64,000 bases of DNA from Episyrphus balteatus (GCF_945859705.1 NC_079137.1:37941554-38005553); one strand, 5' to 3'; positions 23,247 through 34,423 are shown, counted from the stretch's first letter. Numbers and translations are program-made. Notes: generated by a model from the letters alone, not told the origin.

Positions 23247-23492
23247 CAATATAATTTGCAAGGTTGTTATTGAAATAGCTGTGTGTTCAATCGGGGGCAG
23301 AATCCTGTCGATAATCGAAAATAAACAAAAAAAAAAAAAATTACCATACGTAGCTGAAGTAATTTTAATTTGTGTTTACGCTTCAATTTTGTTTGATGGT
23401 AGGCTTGTGATAGCAGAATTTTTAAGCGAAATTAAAGGAAGATGGAAATAGGTTTCCAATCATGGACATTTACTTCTCAGTTTGAGTCTTTG
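23247..23492 (-). promoter_or_regulatory. Conserved upstream module of IR-A2
   Basis: Shares ATAATTTGCAAGG, TTCAATTTTGTTTGATGG and AGCAGAATTTTTAAGCG with IR-A1. With the orphan site at 44.5-44.8 kb it also shares TGATGGTAGGCT and TTACTTCTCAGTTTGAGT-like sequence. Order and spacing are similar. Function is inferred from conservation only. Confidence 0.65.
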
Positions 23493-23571
23493 TCTTTGAA
23501 AAAATAAGGTGAACTAGATTCCTAGACTTCTTCTGCATTGCATATTTCAATAGTTCGTCAACATTTATAAT

Positions 23572-24803
23572 CAGAGATCAGAAATAGATCTCAACCTTTT
23601 GAAAGGTTCCTTAATAACTCTTATTTGTCGAAATTTTCAATAAAGGTCATAAAATAACCTTTATTTTTAAAAAAGAAAAATTTCGGTCAAGGTCTGAGAG
23701 AAACCTTTATTTTGTATTTTTTTATGTTTCGGTCAACCAGTGAGATTTATCGCTGAGAGAAAAAAATAAATCTCATCTAAGTGTATCAATTCCTAGAGAC
23801 ATGGGAGTGGTGCCATATGAAAGCTTATATTCTCAGCTATCCGATAGTGGTGTAAGCGGTTTTTTGGATTTTTTTTTCAAAATTCCGAGAAAATCGCGTT
23901 TGAAAGTTGGGGTAAATTTTTTTTTTCGAAAAATACCCGAACCTTTGAACGCTCCTGGAAGCTAAGCCGCTTGAGAGCAATTTTTTGGAGTGATGACAAA
24001 TGATAGCTTGTGTCATGGGCCTACGCTTTGCACATTGTCAGATTTAAAAAAAATCATCTTCCACATCATGCCTATTTTTTCAGAATCGGGCTTAACTTTT
24101 TGTTTACCTTTAAGTTCTCCCGGTTTGAGAACGCGTGCACCTACAGAGATGGGAGTTGTTCCCAAATGTAGGTTAGAGTCCCCGCTACCTTTTGGCATCA
24201 AAATTCATTTTTTTCCAAAATTCCGAGATATAGCCGTTTGAAGTTGGGCGGGCGAAAACGCTTCAGGAATCTGAACGCTTTGACCTAGATATTAGAACAT
24301 CTGTCTCCTGAAATATTCGAAATTAAATTGGTTGTGCTTGTCGTCCCAGCGGCTCAAATCACAGTGGAAAACACATTTTCGTCTTTAGATTTTACTTTAA
24401 ACGAAAAGAGATATAATCTTGGGTCTAAAGAACTGTGAGAGTCTATTTAGTTCATACATTATTTGATACATAAACTTAGAAAAAACAGCCTTTTCATATT
24501 TATTTTTGCAATATAAAGACATTCTTGACATATTCGACATTTTCCTTTAAATTGACCATTTTTGATTTATTTTCAGCGAAAACGGTTAAAGGTTGACCTT
24601 TTCCATTTATTTTTTTTGTAAAAATCTCAACCATTGAGAGATATTTAAAAAAAATAAAAAATAAATCTCAACCTACATATAACCTTTATTTTTGATTTTT
24701 AAAAATAAATCTCAAACCTTAACCGAAACTATTTAAAGTATTGTGGTAACTCTCAGAGAGAAACCGATTGAAAATAAAGGTTGACTGTTATTTCTGGTCT
24801 CTG
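23572..24803. mobile_element. Decayed hAT transposon with 8-bp target duplication
   Basis: TTTATAAT is duplicated exactly at 23564-23571 and 24804-24811. The ends are inverted: CAGAGATCAGAAATA at the left, and the complement of CAGAGACCAGAAATA at the right. An 8-bp duplication and CAGAG-type TIRs are typical of hAT. The interior keeps a short transposase remnant. At 1232 bp it is an internally deleted, non-autonomous copy. Confidence 0.9.
24289..24438 (+). pseudogene. hAT transposase C-terminal dimerisation domain remnant
   Basis: The frame reads ...SPEIFEIKLVVLVVPAAQ followed by VENTFSSLDFTLNEKRYNL and ends at TGA 24436-24438. The VPAAQ..VE..FS.L.F...KR..L pattern corresponds to the conserved C-terminal region of hAT transposases (P.S...ER.FS....I....R..L). 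An upstream in-frame stop and lack of the rest of the protein make it inactive. Confidence 0.8.
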
Positions 24804-24811
24804 TTTATAAT

Positions 24812-25230
24812 GTATTGCAAGTCCCATACTTAGAAAAAAAAAACATCAGGTACATGATTACGAATGTTCTTACTAAAATTCCGACACTTACACGATTTCT
24901 TTTAGATACACCAAGGACATTGTTATTTTAACACGAATAAATATTTGCGTTGCATTAAATTTTGTAATCTTTACCTGATGACATTATTAAATTTACACTG
25001 TGGTTGCTCATATCACCCAAAGTAATCAGATCATCATAGATCATGTTATAATAATTTGACAATGGGGGTATGTAAAATTTACAAGTAGATATTGTAAGTT
25101 TAATGTAGATCATGTTAATTCATCAACGTCGTTGTGTTAGTTTAACATGGTTGGCAGTTTTAAATGAAAGGAAGTTTCATTTAGCTTTCTAAAGTAACGT
25201 GTATTAGAATATAAAAATCATGTAAAAATT
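24812..25230. other. Intergenic sequence, nothing recognised
   Basis: AT-rich DNA between the hAT copy and the 15-bp repeat element. No gene seen. Confidence 0.4.
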
Positions 25231-25232
25231 TT

Positions 25233-25785
25233 GGGATCGGGTCAAAATTCTGGCTTCAAAATTCTGCTTTTTTAGCGAAAATTCTGTTTTTCAAAATTTT
25301 GCTTTTTTTTATTCTGTTTTTCAAAAATCTGCTTTTTAAAATTCTGCTTTTTAAAATTCTACCAGCATTATATTTGAATAAAAAAATTCTGCCAATTCTG
25401 TTTTTTTTTTTGGGTTGGGGTCGAAATTCTGTATGTTGCAAAATTCTGTATTCAAAATACTGTATGCCAAAATACTGTATGTCAAAATTCTGTATGTGCA
25501 AAATGCTGTAGGAACAAAATTCTGAAAGTCAAAATTCTGTATAGCAAAATTCTGGTTGGTCAAAATACTGTATTTCAAAATTCTGTACATCAAAATTCTA
25601 TTTTGCCGTACAGAATTTTACAAAACAGAATTTTGCATGTCAGTATTTTGTTTATACAGTATTTTGAAGTACAGAATTTTGTATTTACAGTATAATGACG
25701 TACAGAATTATGGTATTACAGTATTTTGACCCCACAGAATTTTGTCGTACAGAATTTTGACAAGCAGAATTATGAATCGCTCCCT
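25233..25785. mobile_element. Foldback-like element, 15-bp CAAAATTCTG repeats in inverted arms
   Basis: The left part carries CAAAATTCTG units and the right part (from about 25605) the inverted form CAGAATTTTG. The outer ends are GGGATCGGGTCAAAATTCTG and the complement of GGGAGCGATTCATAATTCTG. Overlapping open frames in the interval are by-products of the short repeat. Confidence 0.65.
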
Positions 25786-25837
25786 TTTTTTTTGTAGCAT
25801 ATGCACTGGCTAAAGAAAAACACACCTCATTAATGTG

Positions 25838-26240
25838 GGAGCGGGTCATAATTCTGCTTGTCAAAATTCTGTACGACAAAATTCTGTGCGCGCGCACTTT
25901 TTTACATTATCAAAACGATATTTTTTTACAGCATTTTTACAGAATTTTGATTTACAGAATTTTGATGTACAGAATTTTGAAATACAGTATTTTGACCAAC
26001 CAGAATTTTACTATACAGAATTTTGACTTTCAGAATTTTGTTCCTACAGCATTTTGCACATACAGAATTTTGACATACTGAATTTTGAAATACAGTATTT
26101 TGACCAACCAGAATTTTACTATACAGAATTTTGACTTTCAGAATTTTGTTCCTACAGCATTTTGCACATACAGAATTTTGACATACAGTATTTTGAATAC
26201 AGAATTTTGCAACATACAGAATTTCAACCCCAACCCTACT
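25838..26240. mobile_element. Second foldback-like element of 15-bp CAGAATTTTG units
   Basis: Begins GGGAGCGGGTCATAATTCTG and contains half of the GC palindrome (GTGCGCGCGCAC at about 25886) followed by CAGAATTTTG units. A block of about 108 bp is tandemly duplicated (AATACAGTATTTTGACCAAC starts at 25981 and 26089). The same block appears inverted at about 25496-25592. Confidence 0.65.
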
Positions 26241-26520
26241 AATGTAATTCAACATTGCTACTTTACTAATTTTTTTTTATTTAAGTGTCGCAAATATTTT
26301 TTGAATTCCATATACTAACTTTCTTTCAAATAAAATATGTAAACTAATTGGAACCGATGTTGTTTAATACAAAATATTTCTTTTCTTATTCAAATTTTTG
26401 AATATTCATCTTTATTTGATAAATTAATAACCTTTTCTTAATATTTTCAAATTTATTCATTTTTAAAACAAAAATTAATACGCATTTAAAAAATGACAAA
26501 TTTTCAAAAAGATGATTTTG

Positions 26521-26785
26521 CAGAATTCTGCAAAAAAATTAAAAAAGGGTTTGGAAAATGTTAAAAAGCGCGCGCTTTGTAACATTTTCCAAACCCTTTT
26601 TTAATTTTTTGCAGAATTTTGAAAAGCAGACTTATGAAAAGCAGAATTTTGAAAAACAGAATTTTTAAAAACAGAATTTTGAAAAGCAGAATTTTGAAAG
26701 CAGAATTTTGTAAAGCAGAATTTTTAAAGCAGAATTTTGATAAAAGAATTTTCACCCCGGCAGAATTTTGACCCCAACCCAAAAA
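26521..26785. mobile_element. Third 15-bp-repeat element with ~98-bp GC-centred palindrome
   Basis: Around 26522-26621 is a near-perfect palindrome centred on GCGCGCGC, with arms containing AGGGTTTGGAAAATGTTA and its complement. CAGAATTTTG units follow to about 26770, ending near TTTTGACCCCAACCC, a motif also at the edge of the 25-26 kb elements. Confidence 0.7.
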
Positions 26786-27239
26786 TTTTCTATCTAGCCA
26801 TTTGAAAATTATGTTTAATAAAAACAACATGATAATTGATTGATTTCTAGTTGATTTAAAACGATTTTTTGTATGAATGAAAATGAAATTTTATACCTTA
26901 TGGTTTCACATCGCGTTAAAAAAATATTTTTTTTTTTCAAAAACGTAGGTATTTAAGTTAAAGGAATCTCTTTAACTTGAGAGCTCAAGTGAATTTAAAA
27001 ATAAATTAAATACCTCCTCTTCTTATGCACATTAACTATTCATAAAGAATAGAATATTTATCTACTTTTGGTTCCATATACAAATTTAATCACATAATAG
27101 ATTTTTAAATATACCTACTAGTCCAAGAGCCTAGTCGATTTGTATGTCCTGAACGGCTAGACGATTCTTATGGTTGCCAAATGTTGTTTTTACGAAACAA
27201 AGTTCATTCAACTAAAAATATTACAAGCTTTTTTTTAAG
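26786..27239. other. Intergenic sequence, nothing recognised
   Basis: AT-rich DNA with no recognised gene or repeat. Confidence 0.4.
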
Positions 27240-27500
27240 ATTTTCGAAAATTATCCAAGGGGTACCCCTTGTCTAAAAAAAGGTATTTTTAAAAATCCAT
27301 CGAATGAGACATCAAACGAAAGGACCATTTAGGCTCTATTCATAACTGAAAACCAAAAGTTTGTACGAGTTCGGGTTGCTGAATTATTTGCAAACGAAAT
27401 ATTTTTTTTTCATTCGGAAGCAGATATTTTCGGATCAAAGCCCCGAAATAAGTTTTAGTTTATAGATATGAAATCACAGTGAACACAGAAAAATTAAAAA
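27240..27500 (-). repeat. Diverged copy of the 1.1-1.7 kb repeat unit
   Basis: On the minus strand it shares CTTTTGGTTTTCAGTTATGA, AATAGAGCC and the AAGGGGTACCCCTTG-like block with the tandem pair at 1086-1690. Confidence 0.65.
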
Positions 27501-27613
27501 AATTTTTTTAGATTTTCGAAATTATCCATTATTGTGTTCAGGAATACAAATCTATATTCTGTTGCAATTATATTAACAAATAATTTAAGTGACAAAAAAA
27601 TTGTGCTCATAAA

Positions 27614-27619
27614 TTTATT
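27614..27619 (-). promoter_or_regulatory. Candidate polyadenylation signal for IR-B1
   Basis: AATAAA on the minus strand, about 55 nt past the IR-B1 stop codon. Confidence 0.45.
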
Positions 27620-27673
27620 CACTAAACATACATTCATAAATATGCAATAAATATACTCTTTTGAATGCTTAAT

Positions 27674-29437
27674 TTACTTCTTTTTTAATAAAAATCTTAA
27701 AATAACAACTTTTTTGAATAAGACTTCAATCATAAAACACATTACACTTAAACCAATTCCTACCAACAAAACAATAAAAACTTTCTCAAAAAATTCCAAA
27801 CTCAAGGGTTTAATAACAGTCGACTTATCAACTAATATTCTCGAATACTTCATTGAAACAGCCATTCGAAATGATTCATCTTTCCAAGCAACATCCAATC
27901 CACCTTCTTTAACCCTTAATATGAAATCATCCAAATGCTTCTTCAAATGTGAATCATACTGCAGTCGAAACATCCTTAAATGTCGTCCGTAACAAATTGT
28001 TGAAAGTCGAAAAAGAGGCTTCTTCAGTTTGCTCTGTTGCTTATCCAAATGAATCCAATCACTCTGAGAAATAGAATAGGCAAAGTTGCTATTAAAATTA
28101 TTTCTCTGAACCACGACATCATAATACGGCATTGGGTACAGAAGTTTAAAGAATTTTTCGTCAAAGTTTGCTTTCTTCCGGATTTCCGTAGTTTCATAAT
28201 CGATTATCATTATTCGAAGGTCTTCTTTTATTAAATCGTCAACTGTATCGATTGTGTTTCGAAATATCAATGTTGTACAAAATCTTGACAGAAAACTTGA
28301 GTAGATTGAACAAAGAATAAATCCTAAGGAAATTACAAGTAAGTAAAATACACACTGAAATGCAGAGGGCACTGGTATCCGTTTTATTTGGTTTGAACTG
28401 AACATCATTATGGACAAACTTTGTAGAAGATTTTGGCCAAACGCGTCCGCAGTGAGTGGTGTTGAATGGATAAATTGCAAAACAACCGCAACAAAAACTA
28501 CATTCAATCCAATAACAAGCCAAGTTTTCATATCAAAGGTCTTAAAAACCAGTTGACTTTTCGGTAATTCATTCCGGAACGGTACCATAATACACCAACG
28601 TTCAATGTCAAGAGGATAACTTTTTCCAGACTGTGCCAAATAGTGCATGGTAAAAGTGTGAACACTAAGCTCCATATCATGAAAACTGATGATTTGAAAA
28701 ATCTTTTCTAAATCCATGTTCGGTAGAAATATGGGGATGAGTTGTATGTTCATGTATTTTGCAAATGCTCCAATGTAATTAGCCTCGTTTCCTACAAGTA
28801 ATTTTTTCCCATATTTTGTATATTTAAATGCCTTTGGAATATCATCCATAAACACTGTTTGAATTGAATATTTCTTCAAATCCTTGGTCACTTCGGTATA
28901 AAGCTTTCCTGTTTCGTTGCAATTTGTTCTATTAACCCACTTTGCAGAAGGATAAGGATCGAGTGAATACATTCGAAGTTGATGGGTCAGTAAGTCTTCG
29001 AAGATAGTTAAAACATTGCTGAATTTTTTCGACCATAGCCATTTTTTTAACATATTTAAAAATATTAGAGAAGTTGGTTCTCTCAGAACTATTACAACTT
29101 TTGAATGATGCATTCCACGAAGTCTGATATCGATTGTATTTTGAAAAACATGCAACAACCGTTCCATATAAAAAACTGATAGACTTCTTTCATCATTTAC
29201 AATAGATTTGACTTCATCATATGAAAATTTATTGAAATATATTTGTGTTAGTTGATTGGATGCCAAGAGTTCTTCGGAGAGTTCATTGTGATTTTTGAAA
29301 TTTAAGGAAACTTCTTTGAAAATTATTAATGTTTCGATTTGATGGAAATCACAAAGTTTATTAACAATTTGATTTACAAAAAAACTGTTTATTTTAGCAG
29401 TTGTAAAAGGCACTAGAATTATCAGGAGCCAAAACAT
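27674..29437 (-). CDS. Divergent ionotropic receptor IR-B1
   Basis: A complete intronless gene of about 587 residues. The ATG at 29437 is chosen because it opens a signal peptide (MFWLLIILVPFTTAKINS) that lines up with the starts of IR-B2 and IR-B3 (MKWQI...AAINS). The frame is open further upstream to a TTG without another ATG. Domains: N-terminal region with RLRGMHHSKVVIVLREP, S1 with FMDDIPKAFKYTKYGKK and SYPLDIERWCIMVP, TM1 at about 305-322, pore region, TM3 at about 362-384 (CSIYSSFLSRFCTT), S2, and TM4 at about 552-573. No canonical glutamate-binding arginine is seen before SYPL. It is a more distant paralogue of IR-B2/B3. Likely a taste- or odour-cell channel subunit; no symbol assigned. 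Confidence 0.95.
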   Translation of the reverse strand: MFWLLIILVPFTTAKINSFFVNQIVNKLCDFHQIETLIIFKEVSLNFKNHNELSEELLASNQLTQIYFNKFSYDEVKSIVNDERSLSVFYMERLLHVFQNTIDIRLRGMHHSKVVIVLREPTSLIFLNMLKKWLWSKKFSNVLTIFEDLLTHQLRMYSLDPYPSAKWVNRTNCNETGKLYTEVTKDLKKYSIQTVFMDDIPKAFKYTKYGKKLLVGNEANYIGAFAKYMNIQLIPIFLPNMDLEKIFQIISFHDMELSVHTFTMHYLAQSGKSYPLDIERWCIMVPFRNELPKSQLVFKTFDMKTWLVIGLNVVFVAVVLQFIHSTPLTADAFGQNLLQSLSIMMFSSNQIKRIPVPSAFQCVFYLLVISLGFILCSIYSSFLSRFCTTLIFRNTIDTVDDLIKEDLRIMIIDYETTEIRKKANFDEKFFKLLYPMPYYDVVVQRNNFNSNFAYSISQSDWIHLDKQQSKLKKPLFRLSTICYGRHLRMFRLQYDSHLKKHLDDFILRVKEGGLDVAWKDESFRMAVSMKYSRILVDKSTVIKPLSLEFFEKVFIVLLVGIGLSVMCFMIEVLFKKVVILRFLLKKK

Positions 29438-29482
29438 ACTGGTGACGAATTCTAATGAAACTAAATTTGTTCGATGCAATGA

Positions 29483-29490
29483 CTTTTAAA
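29483..29490 (-). promoter_or_regulatory. Possible TATA-like element of IR-B1
   Basis: TTTAAAAG followed by TCATT, resembling TATAAAAAGTCATT of IR-B2. The short distance to the ATG makes the implied 5-prime UTR only about 20 nt, so this is weak. Confidence 0.35.
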
Positions 29491-29687
29491 TTGAATCAAA
29501 GTAACTGCTGACAAAAACACTAAGTGCAAAGTTTATGGTTTTACATGGTTCGATATGATAAGGTTTTTTCTATCGTCAATGTCAATTAAGGATAATTTTC
29601 TGCTAACATTTTTTTAAATTCAATGATCATAAGTGAATATAAAAAAGCATAATAATACAGTAAAATAAGGAGAAAAAAGGGGTAAAT

Positions 29688-31114
29688 CTCGGAATGAATG
29701 TTAGTAGAAATTTTTTTTGCTCAATATCTTTCTTTTACCATTCTATAACATATCTCAAAAGTCTAGAAAAATCTCATGTCCGCTTGTCGCGATTTCAAGG
29801 TCAAATCGCGAAATGGAGATTTTCAAAATTAGCAAAAATAGGCTATGGTATTATATACACATATGATACATGATTTCAAGGTATTTTTTAATGCTGATTC
29901 CAAAAAATCTAAAATCAAGACAATCTGACGTCTCTGGAAAAAGTAATACCTGTTTTTCATCTGTCAACTCATATTATTATAACAGTTGCAAACTTACTGC
30001 CGAAAAACCCTTAAAAGTTATGGTAGATGAACCAAATTTTGCATGAAGATTTTAGAATCCATCATTATTAAAAATCAAAACAATCCATTACAAAAAATAT
30101 ATATACCTACGAAATAATGGTATTTTTTGATGGAGGGGCAAATTTTAGGATATGCACTAAAGAAGATTCTTGTTCATCTTAGGAATAAGTGCTAATAGGC
30201 TAATTTTTTCATTTGAATCTTTGTTTGGATATTCTTTAACTACCCTCAAAAATCTAAAAAAATCTCATGTCCGCAAGTCCTAATTTTCTTGGTTTGAAGA
30301 TAAGGTGCAGATTTGAAAAAATTGAAAAACTACTCTTCAGATATTTGTGTCAGATCAACATGAATAAGGTACATTACTTTTCAGGGATGGTCATATTGAT
30401 TTGTTTGTGGGTTTTGTTGGAATCAGCATTAAAAAATACCTTGAAATGATATGGGTTATGTTGGTATACATATAAGAATCTAAAATTTTCTTATTATTTT
30501 TTTTAAATCTGGAAAATAAGAACTTGCGGTCATGAGATTTTTTTAGATTTTTGACATAAGTTATAGAATATCCAAACAAAGATAGAAACAAAAAAATTAG
30601 CCTATTAGCACTAATTCCAAGATTGTACCAGGATGTTTTTTAGTGCACATCCCAAAATTTCCCCTTTTCTCCAAAAATACCATTTTGTCATAGACATAAA
30701 TGTTTTTTTTGCATTGCATTGTTTTGATTCTTAATGATAATGGATATGAAAACCTTCATGCAAAATATGATTCCGCTACCATTACTTTTAAGGGTTTTTC
30801 GGTAGTAAGTTAGCAACTGTTATAATAATATGGGTTGAAAGATGAAAAACAGATATAACTTTTTTCAGAGACGTCAGATTGCCTTGATTTTAGATTTTTT
30901 GGAATCAGCATTAAAAAATACCTTGAAATCATGTATCATATGTGTATATAATACCATAGCCTATTTTTGCTAATTTTGAAAATCTCCATTTCGCGATTTG
31001 ACCTTGAAATCGCGACAAGCGGACATGAGATTTTTCTAGACTTTTGAGATATGTTATAGAATGGCAAAAGGAAGATATTGATAAAAAAAAATTTCTACTA
31101 ACATTCATTCCGAG
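29688..31114. mobile_element. Foldback element with ~600-bp arms
   Basis: CTCGGAATGAATGTTAGTAG at the left end is matched by its complement at 31095-31114. The arms (to about 30290, and from about 30512) share AATCTCATGTCCGC, GCGATTTCAAGGTCAAATCG and AGGCTAATTTTTT blocks in inverted order. GGAATCAGCATTAAAAAATA occurs at 30420 and 30900, and inverted near 29890. No coding capacity is seen. Confidence 0.8.
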
Positions 31115-31261
31115 GTTAAATCCTTATTTGACTGGATTATAAGCATTATTTTTCACAAACAAATTTATTTAACAGGTTATCAAACTTTGTATAGTGATTT
31201 CCTAAATGGAAAATTAAAATTTTTTTAAGGACAAAAATTAACTTTAGGTACTTGCCCTATA

Positions 31262-32262
31262 ATAAAATAAAATGCACGACTGGGTCGCACGAACTTGCTC
31301 TTAGAGTTAAAGTTGCTTAGATTTTTAAGACTTTTTATATTGAAATTTGAAAAAAAAAATAAAATTCGTTTTTTTTTTTAATAAAACTAAATTTGAAATC
31401 AAATTGCCCTCCAAAACAAGTATGCAGTTTTGATTGATATATATTAAGATGCAATTTTAGACAAAAAATTTTCAAAATTGTTAGAGCCGTTTTTTAAAAA
31501 ACTAATTTTTTTTAAATAATTTCTTGGTTAACAAGTTTTAAAATAAAATTGGTATGCCATTTTGTAGAAATCACTAATCAATATCTAAAAACAAAATTTA
31601 AAAAAAATTCAATATCCCGTTTTCGAAAATTTGATTTTTCAAAAAAAAATTTTCAAAATTTTTTCAAAAATCCAAAAATTATTTTTTTGGAAATTTATCA
31701 AAATTTGTTAAATGCTTCTTCACAAAAAGTTTCGTTCAAATCGAATAAGCGGTTTCGGAGATAAACGGATTTGAAAAAAAAAACGGTTCTATGGCAGATA
31801 CCGTTAGGTAATAATGATTTTCAAAAAAAAATTTTTCATTTAAAGATAGACCTTAGCTTAAAACTAACATTTGAATTTTTTAAACAAAATCGTTGGAGCC
31901 GTTTTCGAGATATTTCAATTTTACTAAAATCGGTATATGACAAGTACCGTTATTTTTGGTCCAAAAAAATTAATACCAAAAACCCCTCTGGAGAGTCGCC
32001 AAATAACGCTACATACCAAGTTTGACATCAATCGGTCCATCCGTTTAGGCTGTAGCTGCGTTTACAGACAGACAGACTGACAGACTGACAGACAGACAGG
32101 CAGACAGACAGGCAGACAGACATACAGACGGAGTTCCGGGACCCACTTTTTTGGCATTCTCTACCAACGTAATGTCATGGAAAAATGTTATCTCAACTTT
32201 TTTTTTTTTTTGTACGAATGCATAACTTGATATATATGTAGTACCTATATCGCAAGTAAAAA
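31262..32262 (-). repeat. Repeat family R, copy 2
   Basis: Minus-strand copy running from GCGACCCAGTCGTGCATTTT (complement near 31266-31290) through a (CAGA)n block at about 32066-32128 and the complement of GTGGGTCCCGGAA to TTGCGATATAGGTACTA (complement near 32246-32262). No coding capacity. Confidence 0.85.
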
Positions 32263-32703
32263 ATGTTCTTGATGTCTGAATTACTCGTAAACGACACAAC
32301 TGATTTCAATGCAATTTTTGTGCAAAATCATTTTAGTAACTCTTAAATTAAAAAGTCGACTTAGTTTTCCTTTTAAATGACACTCAAAATATTTTTTGAA
32401 CATTTTTTGAAAATTAAAAAAAAAATTTAAAAAAAACACTACTCTAACGAATTTCAAAAATAGAAAAAAGTTCTCAACATTCTTTCTTATACACAAGAAA
32501 TTAAATGTAATTTTTGTTTAGAGGTTATAACCATTTCAAGAGTTGTTTTTGTAGCCTTAAACCAAACTTTATACATATTTATTTTTTTCAGTTTTCTTAA
32601 TCTTAGAAAAATCATTTTATGAATTTTGAAAAAGTCGTGAATTTTATTTTCAAAGTTATTCAGCCAATTTTAAATTTTCATTCAAACACACAGGTTATGA
32701 TGA
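32263..32703. other. Intergenic sequence, nothing recognised
   Basis: AT-rich spacer between R copy 2 and a retrotransposon fragment. Confidence 0.4.
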
Positions 32704-32913
32704 GGAAATGTAAAGCTTGAACTACAACGAAAATATGTGCCACATAGAGAAGTTCTACCGATATTTAACCAGAGAGAAAGAGAAGATATGGTGCATTTCC
32801 TAGGAAGATGTCCGATATTAATGGAAAGGAGAAGATTCTTTTTTGGCTACAATGTTCTAAACGATGCTGAGATGATATTGTTTTTAAATAATATGGAAAT
32901 ACATGCTGTTTAA
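32704..32913 (+). pseudogene. Non-LTR retrotransposon ORF2 C-terminal fragment
   Basis: The frame reads VKLELQRKYVPHREVLP, then FNQREREDMVHFLGRCPIL and MERRRFFFGYNVLNDAEMIL, ending at TAA 32911-32913. The REREDMVHF.GRCPIL pattern matches the Cys/His motif often found after reverse transcriptase in insect non-LTR elements. The usual first cysteines are replaced (LPIFN), and an in-frame stop lies just upstream, so it is a dead fragment. Confidence 0.7.
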
Positions 32914-33515
32914 AAACTATATAGCTTCAAACGTAAGGATAAGATACATATTACCTCCAACATATATTCAAGATACATTTTCAAGATAAATTTTCTTTAC
33001 GGTTTAACCACAAGCCAATTTACACATTTATTTGACATTTTATATCTTTTGAAAAGGCAGAAAAATTGTATTATAGCCAGTTTAGTTAAACTTTTCACTC
33101 GAGGTACAACGTGAATGTCAGAGTGATATTTTATAACAATAATGTTAAATGAAAAATGTTACTCATTCGCCACAGTGAACTGTAAATTATTTCATTTTCT
33201 TATTTTAATAATAAAAAAAAATTTTAAATAAATAAATACATACAAATCTAAACAATTATTGACCGTTATTTAAGATGTATTTCCTACTTGAGTATAATTA
33301 TGCGATAAAGGAAAATCGGTTAGTTCAGAAAAGCATCTAATGCCATTACTAGATATGGTCCTGAACATTTGCAGGACATGTTATCTTAATGCAACATTTC
33401 GCTACTGAATATGGCATTGAAATTTAATAGCCTCGAGATTAAAATTGTTGCAGAAAGGAGTCTAAACAGCGCCCGCGTACTGTACGTTCTTTTTGTTTGA
33501 AATAAAATTGATTCT
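32914..33515. other. Intergenic sequence, nothing recognised
   Basis: AT-rich DNA without gene or clear repeat. TTCGCCACAGTG near 33170 also occurs near 18666, too short to interpret. Confidence 0.4.
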
Positions 33516-33990
33516 ACACGGAGAAAAATGAAATTAAGCGGATTTCTGCATAGTTTATTGCCAAGATGACTTCCGTTTTAAATTAATCGGACAGATCTTC
33601 TAAATTTCTTGAATGCATAAATTTAAAAGAAATCCATCAATCAAGTAATTAACTTGAGCGGGAAATCATCTTATTTTAATGTGGAAACATTTTAATTGGC
33701 AGCCGCTGGGGATCGAACCTACAATTGTTGGGTCACTACACTGAGGGAAAAAATAAATTGAAGTTGAAACGTCGTTGTTTCAAAGTTGAACTACTTTGAT
33801 TTATGTGACTTTAAGATACGAAACCATCAAAAATTAACCTATTTTCCACGTTGATTTTAAAATGTCCATCTTCAACCCAAAACATTCCGAAAAATTGTAT
33901 AATCAATATGGTTTTCATTGATTTCACGTTGTTTTATGGTAGCTTTTCCCTGAGTGTAGGTGAGTGCCTTACCACCGTGCTATTTTGCTG
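33516..33990 (-). mobile_element. tRNA-like core element, interrupted by a MITE
   Basis: The left end CACGGAGAAAAATG resembles the TIR of the 294-723 element. On the minus strand a tRNA-like sequence can be read once the inner insertion is skipped: A-box-like TAGCACGGTGGTAAGG, then B-box GGTTCGATCCCC. GGTGGTAAGG and TTCGATYCCCAGC are shared with the 294-723 element. No clear right end was found. Confidence 0.6.
33739..33956. mobile_element. 218-bp MITE nested in the tRNA-like element
   Basis: TIRs CACTGAGGGAAAA and TTTTCCCTGAGTG with TA on both sides (33737-33738 and 33957-33958). It interrupts the tRNA-like core at TCAC-TA-GGTG. A full-length sister lies at 43522-43741 in opposite orientation. 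Confidence 0.85.
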
Positions 33991-34423
33991 TTGGAAATAA
34001 ATATGATAAACTGCAACTAAAGCTAAATTCTGACTATGGATTTTAAGTTTTAATTTTTAGTCGGCTTTTAAGATGAAAAAAAATTAAAATTAAATGAAAT
34101 ACACCTTAAATTTAACAGAATTAAAGCGGATTCCACTTGTTTTAAGCGGATATCGAACTATTTGGTCAGCTTGTGATACTTTTTAGTGGTATATCACTAT
34201 AAAAATGATTGAACTTTTCATTTTAAAATACAAATATTCCATGTTAACAATTTTTTAATATATGTATTTATGAGAATCATTTGAAACTGCGTGCTTGTTC
34301 ACTATTCTAACAAACCACTATATACAATTACCTATACATATTTATATACTAAGCAATCTTGGTTCCAGATCAATTTGAAGCTCCTCAACAATCATTTGGC
34401 TTTTCATGTACCTACTAAAATAT
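33991..34423. other. Intergenic sequence, nothing recognised
   Basis: AT-rich spacer. May include the unrecognised right end of the preceding element (words such as AATTAAAGCGGATT recur). Confidence 0.35.

Noticed and set aside
25256..26318. Several overlapping 60-109 codon frames
   Set aside because: All come from the 15-bp CAGAATTTTG repeat read in different frames.
27714..28523. Additional genes inside IR-B1 on either strand
   Set aside because: These frames are shadows of the receptor coding sequence; the same effect is seen inside the other receptors.
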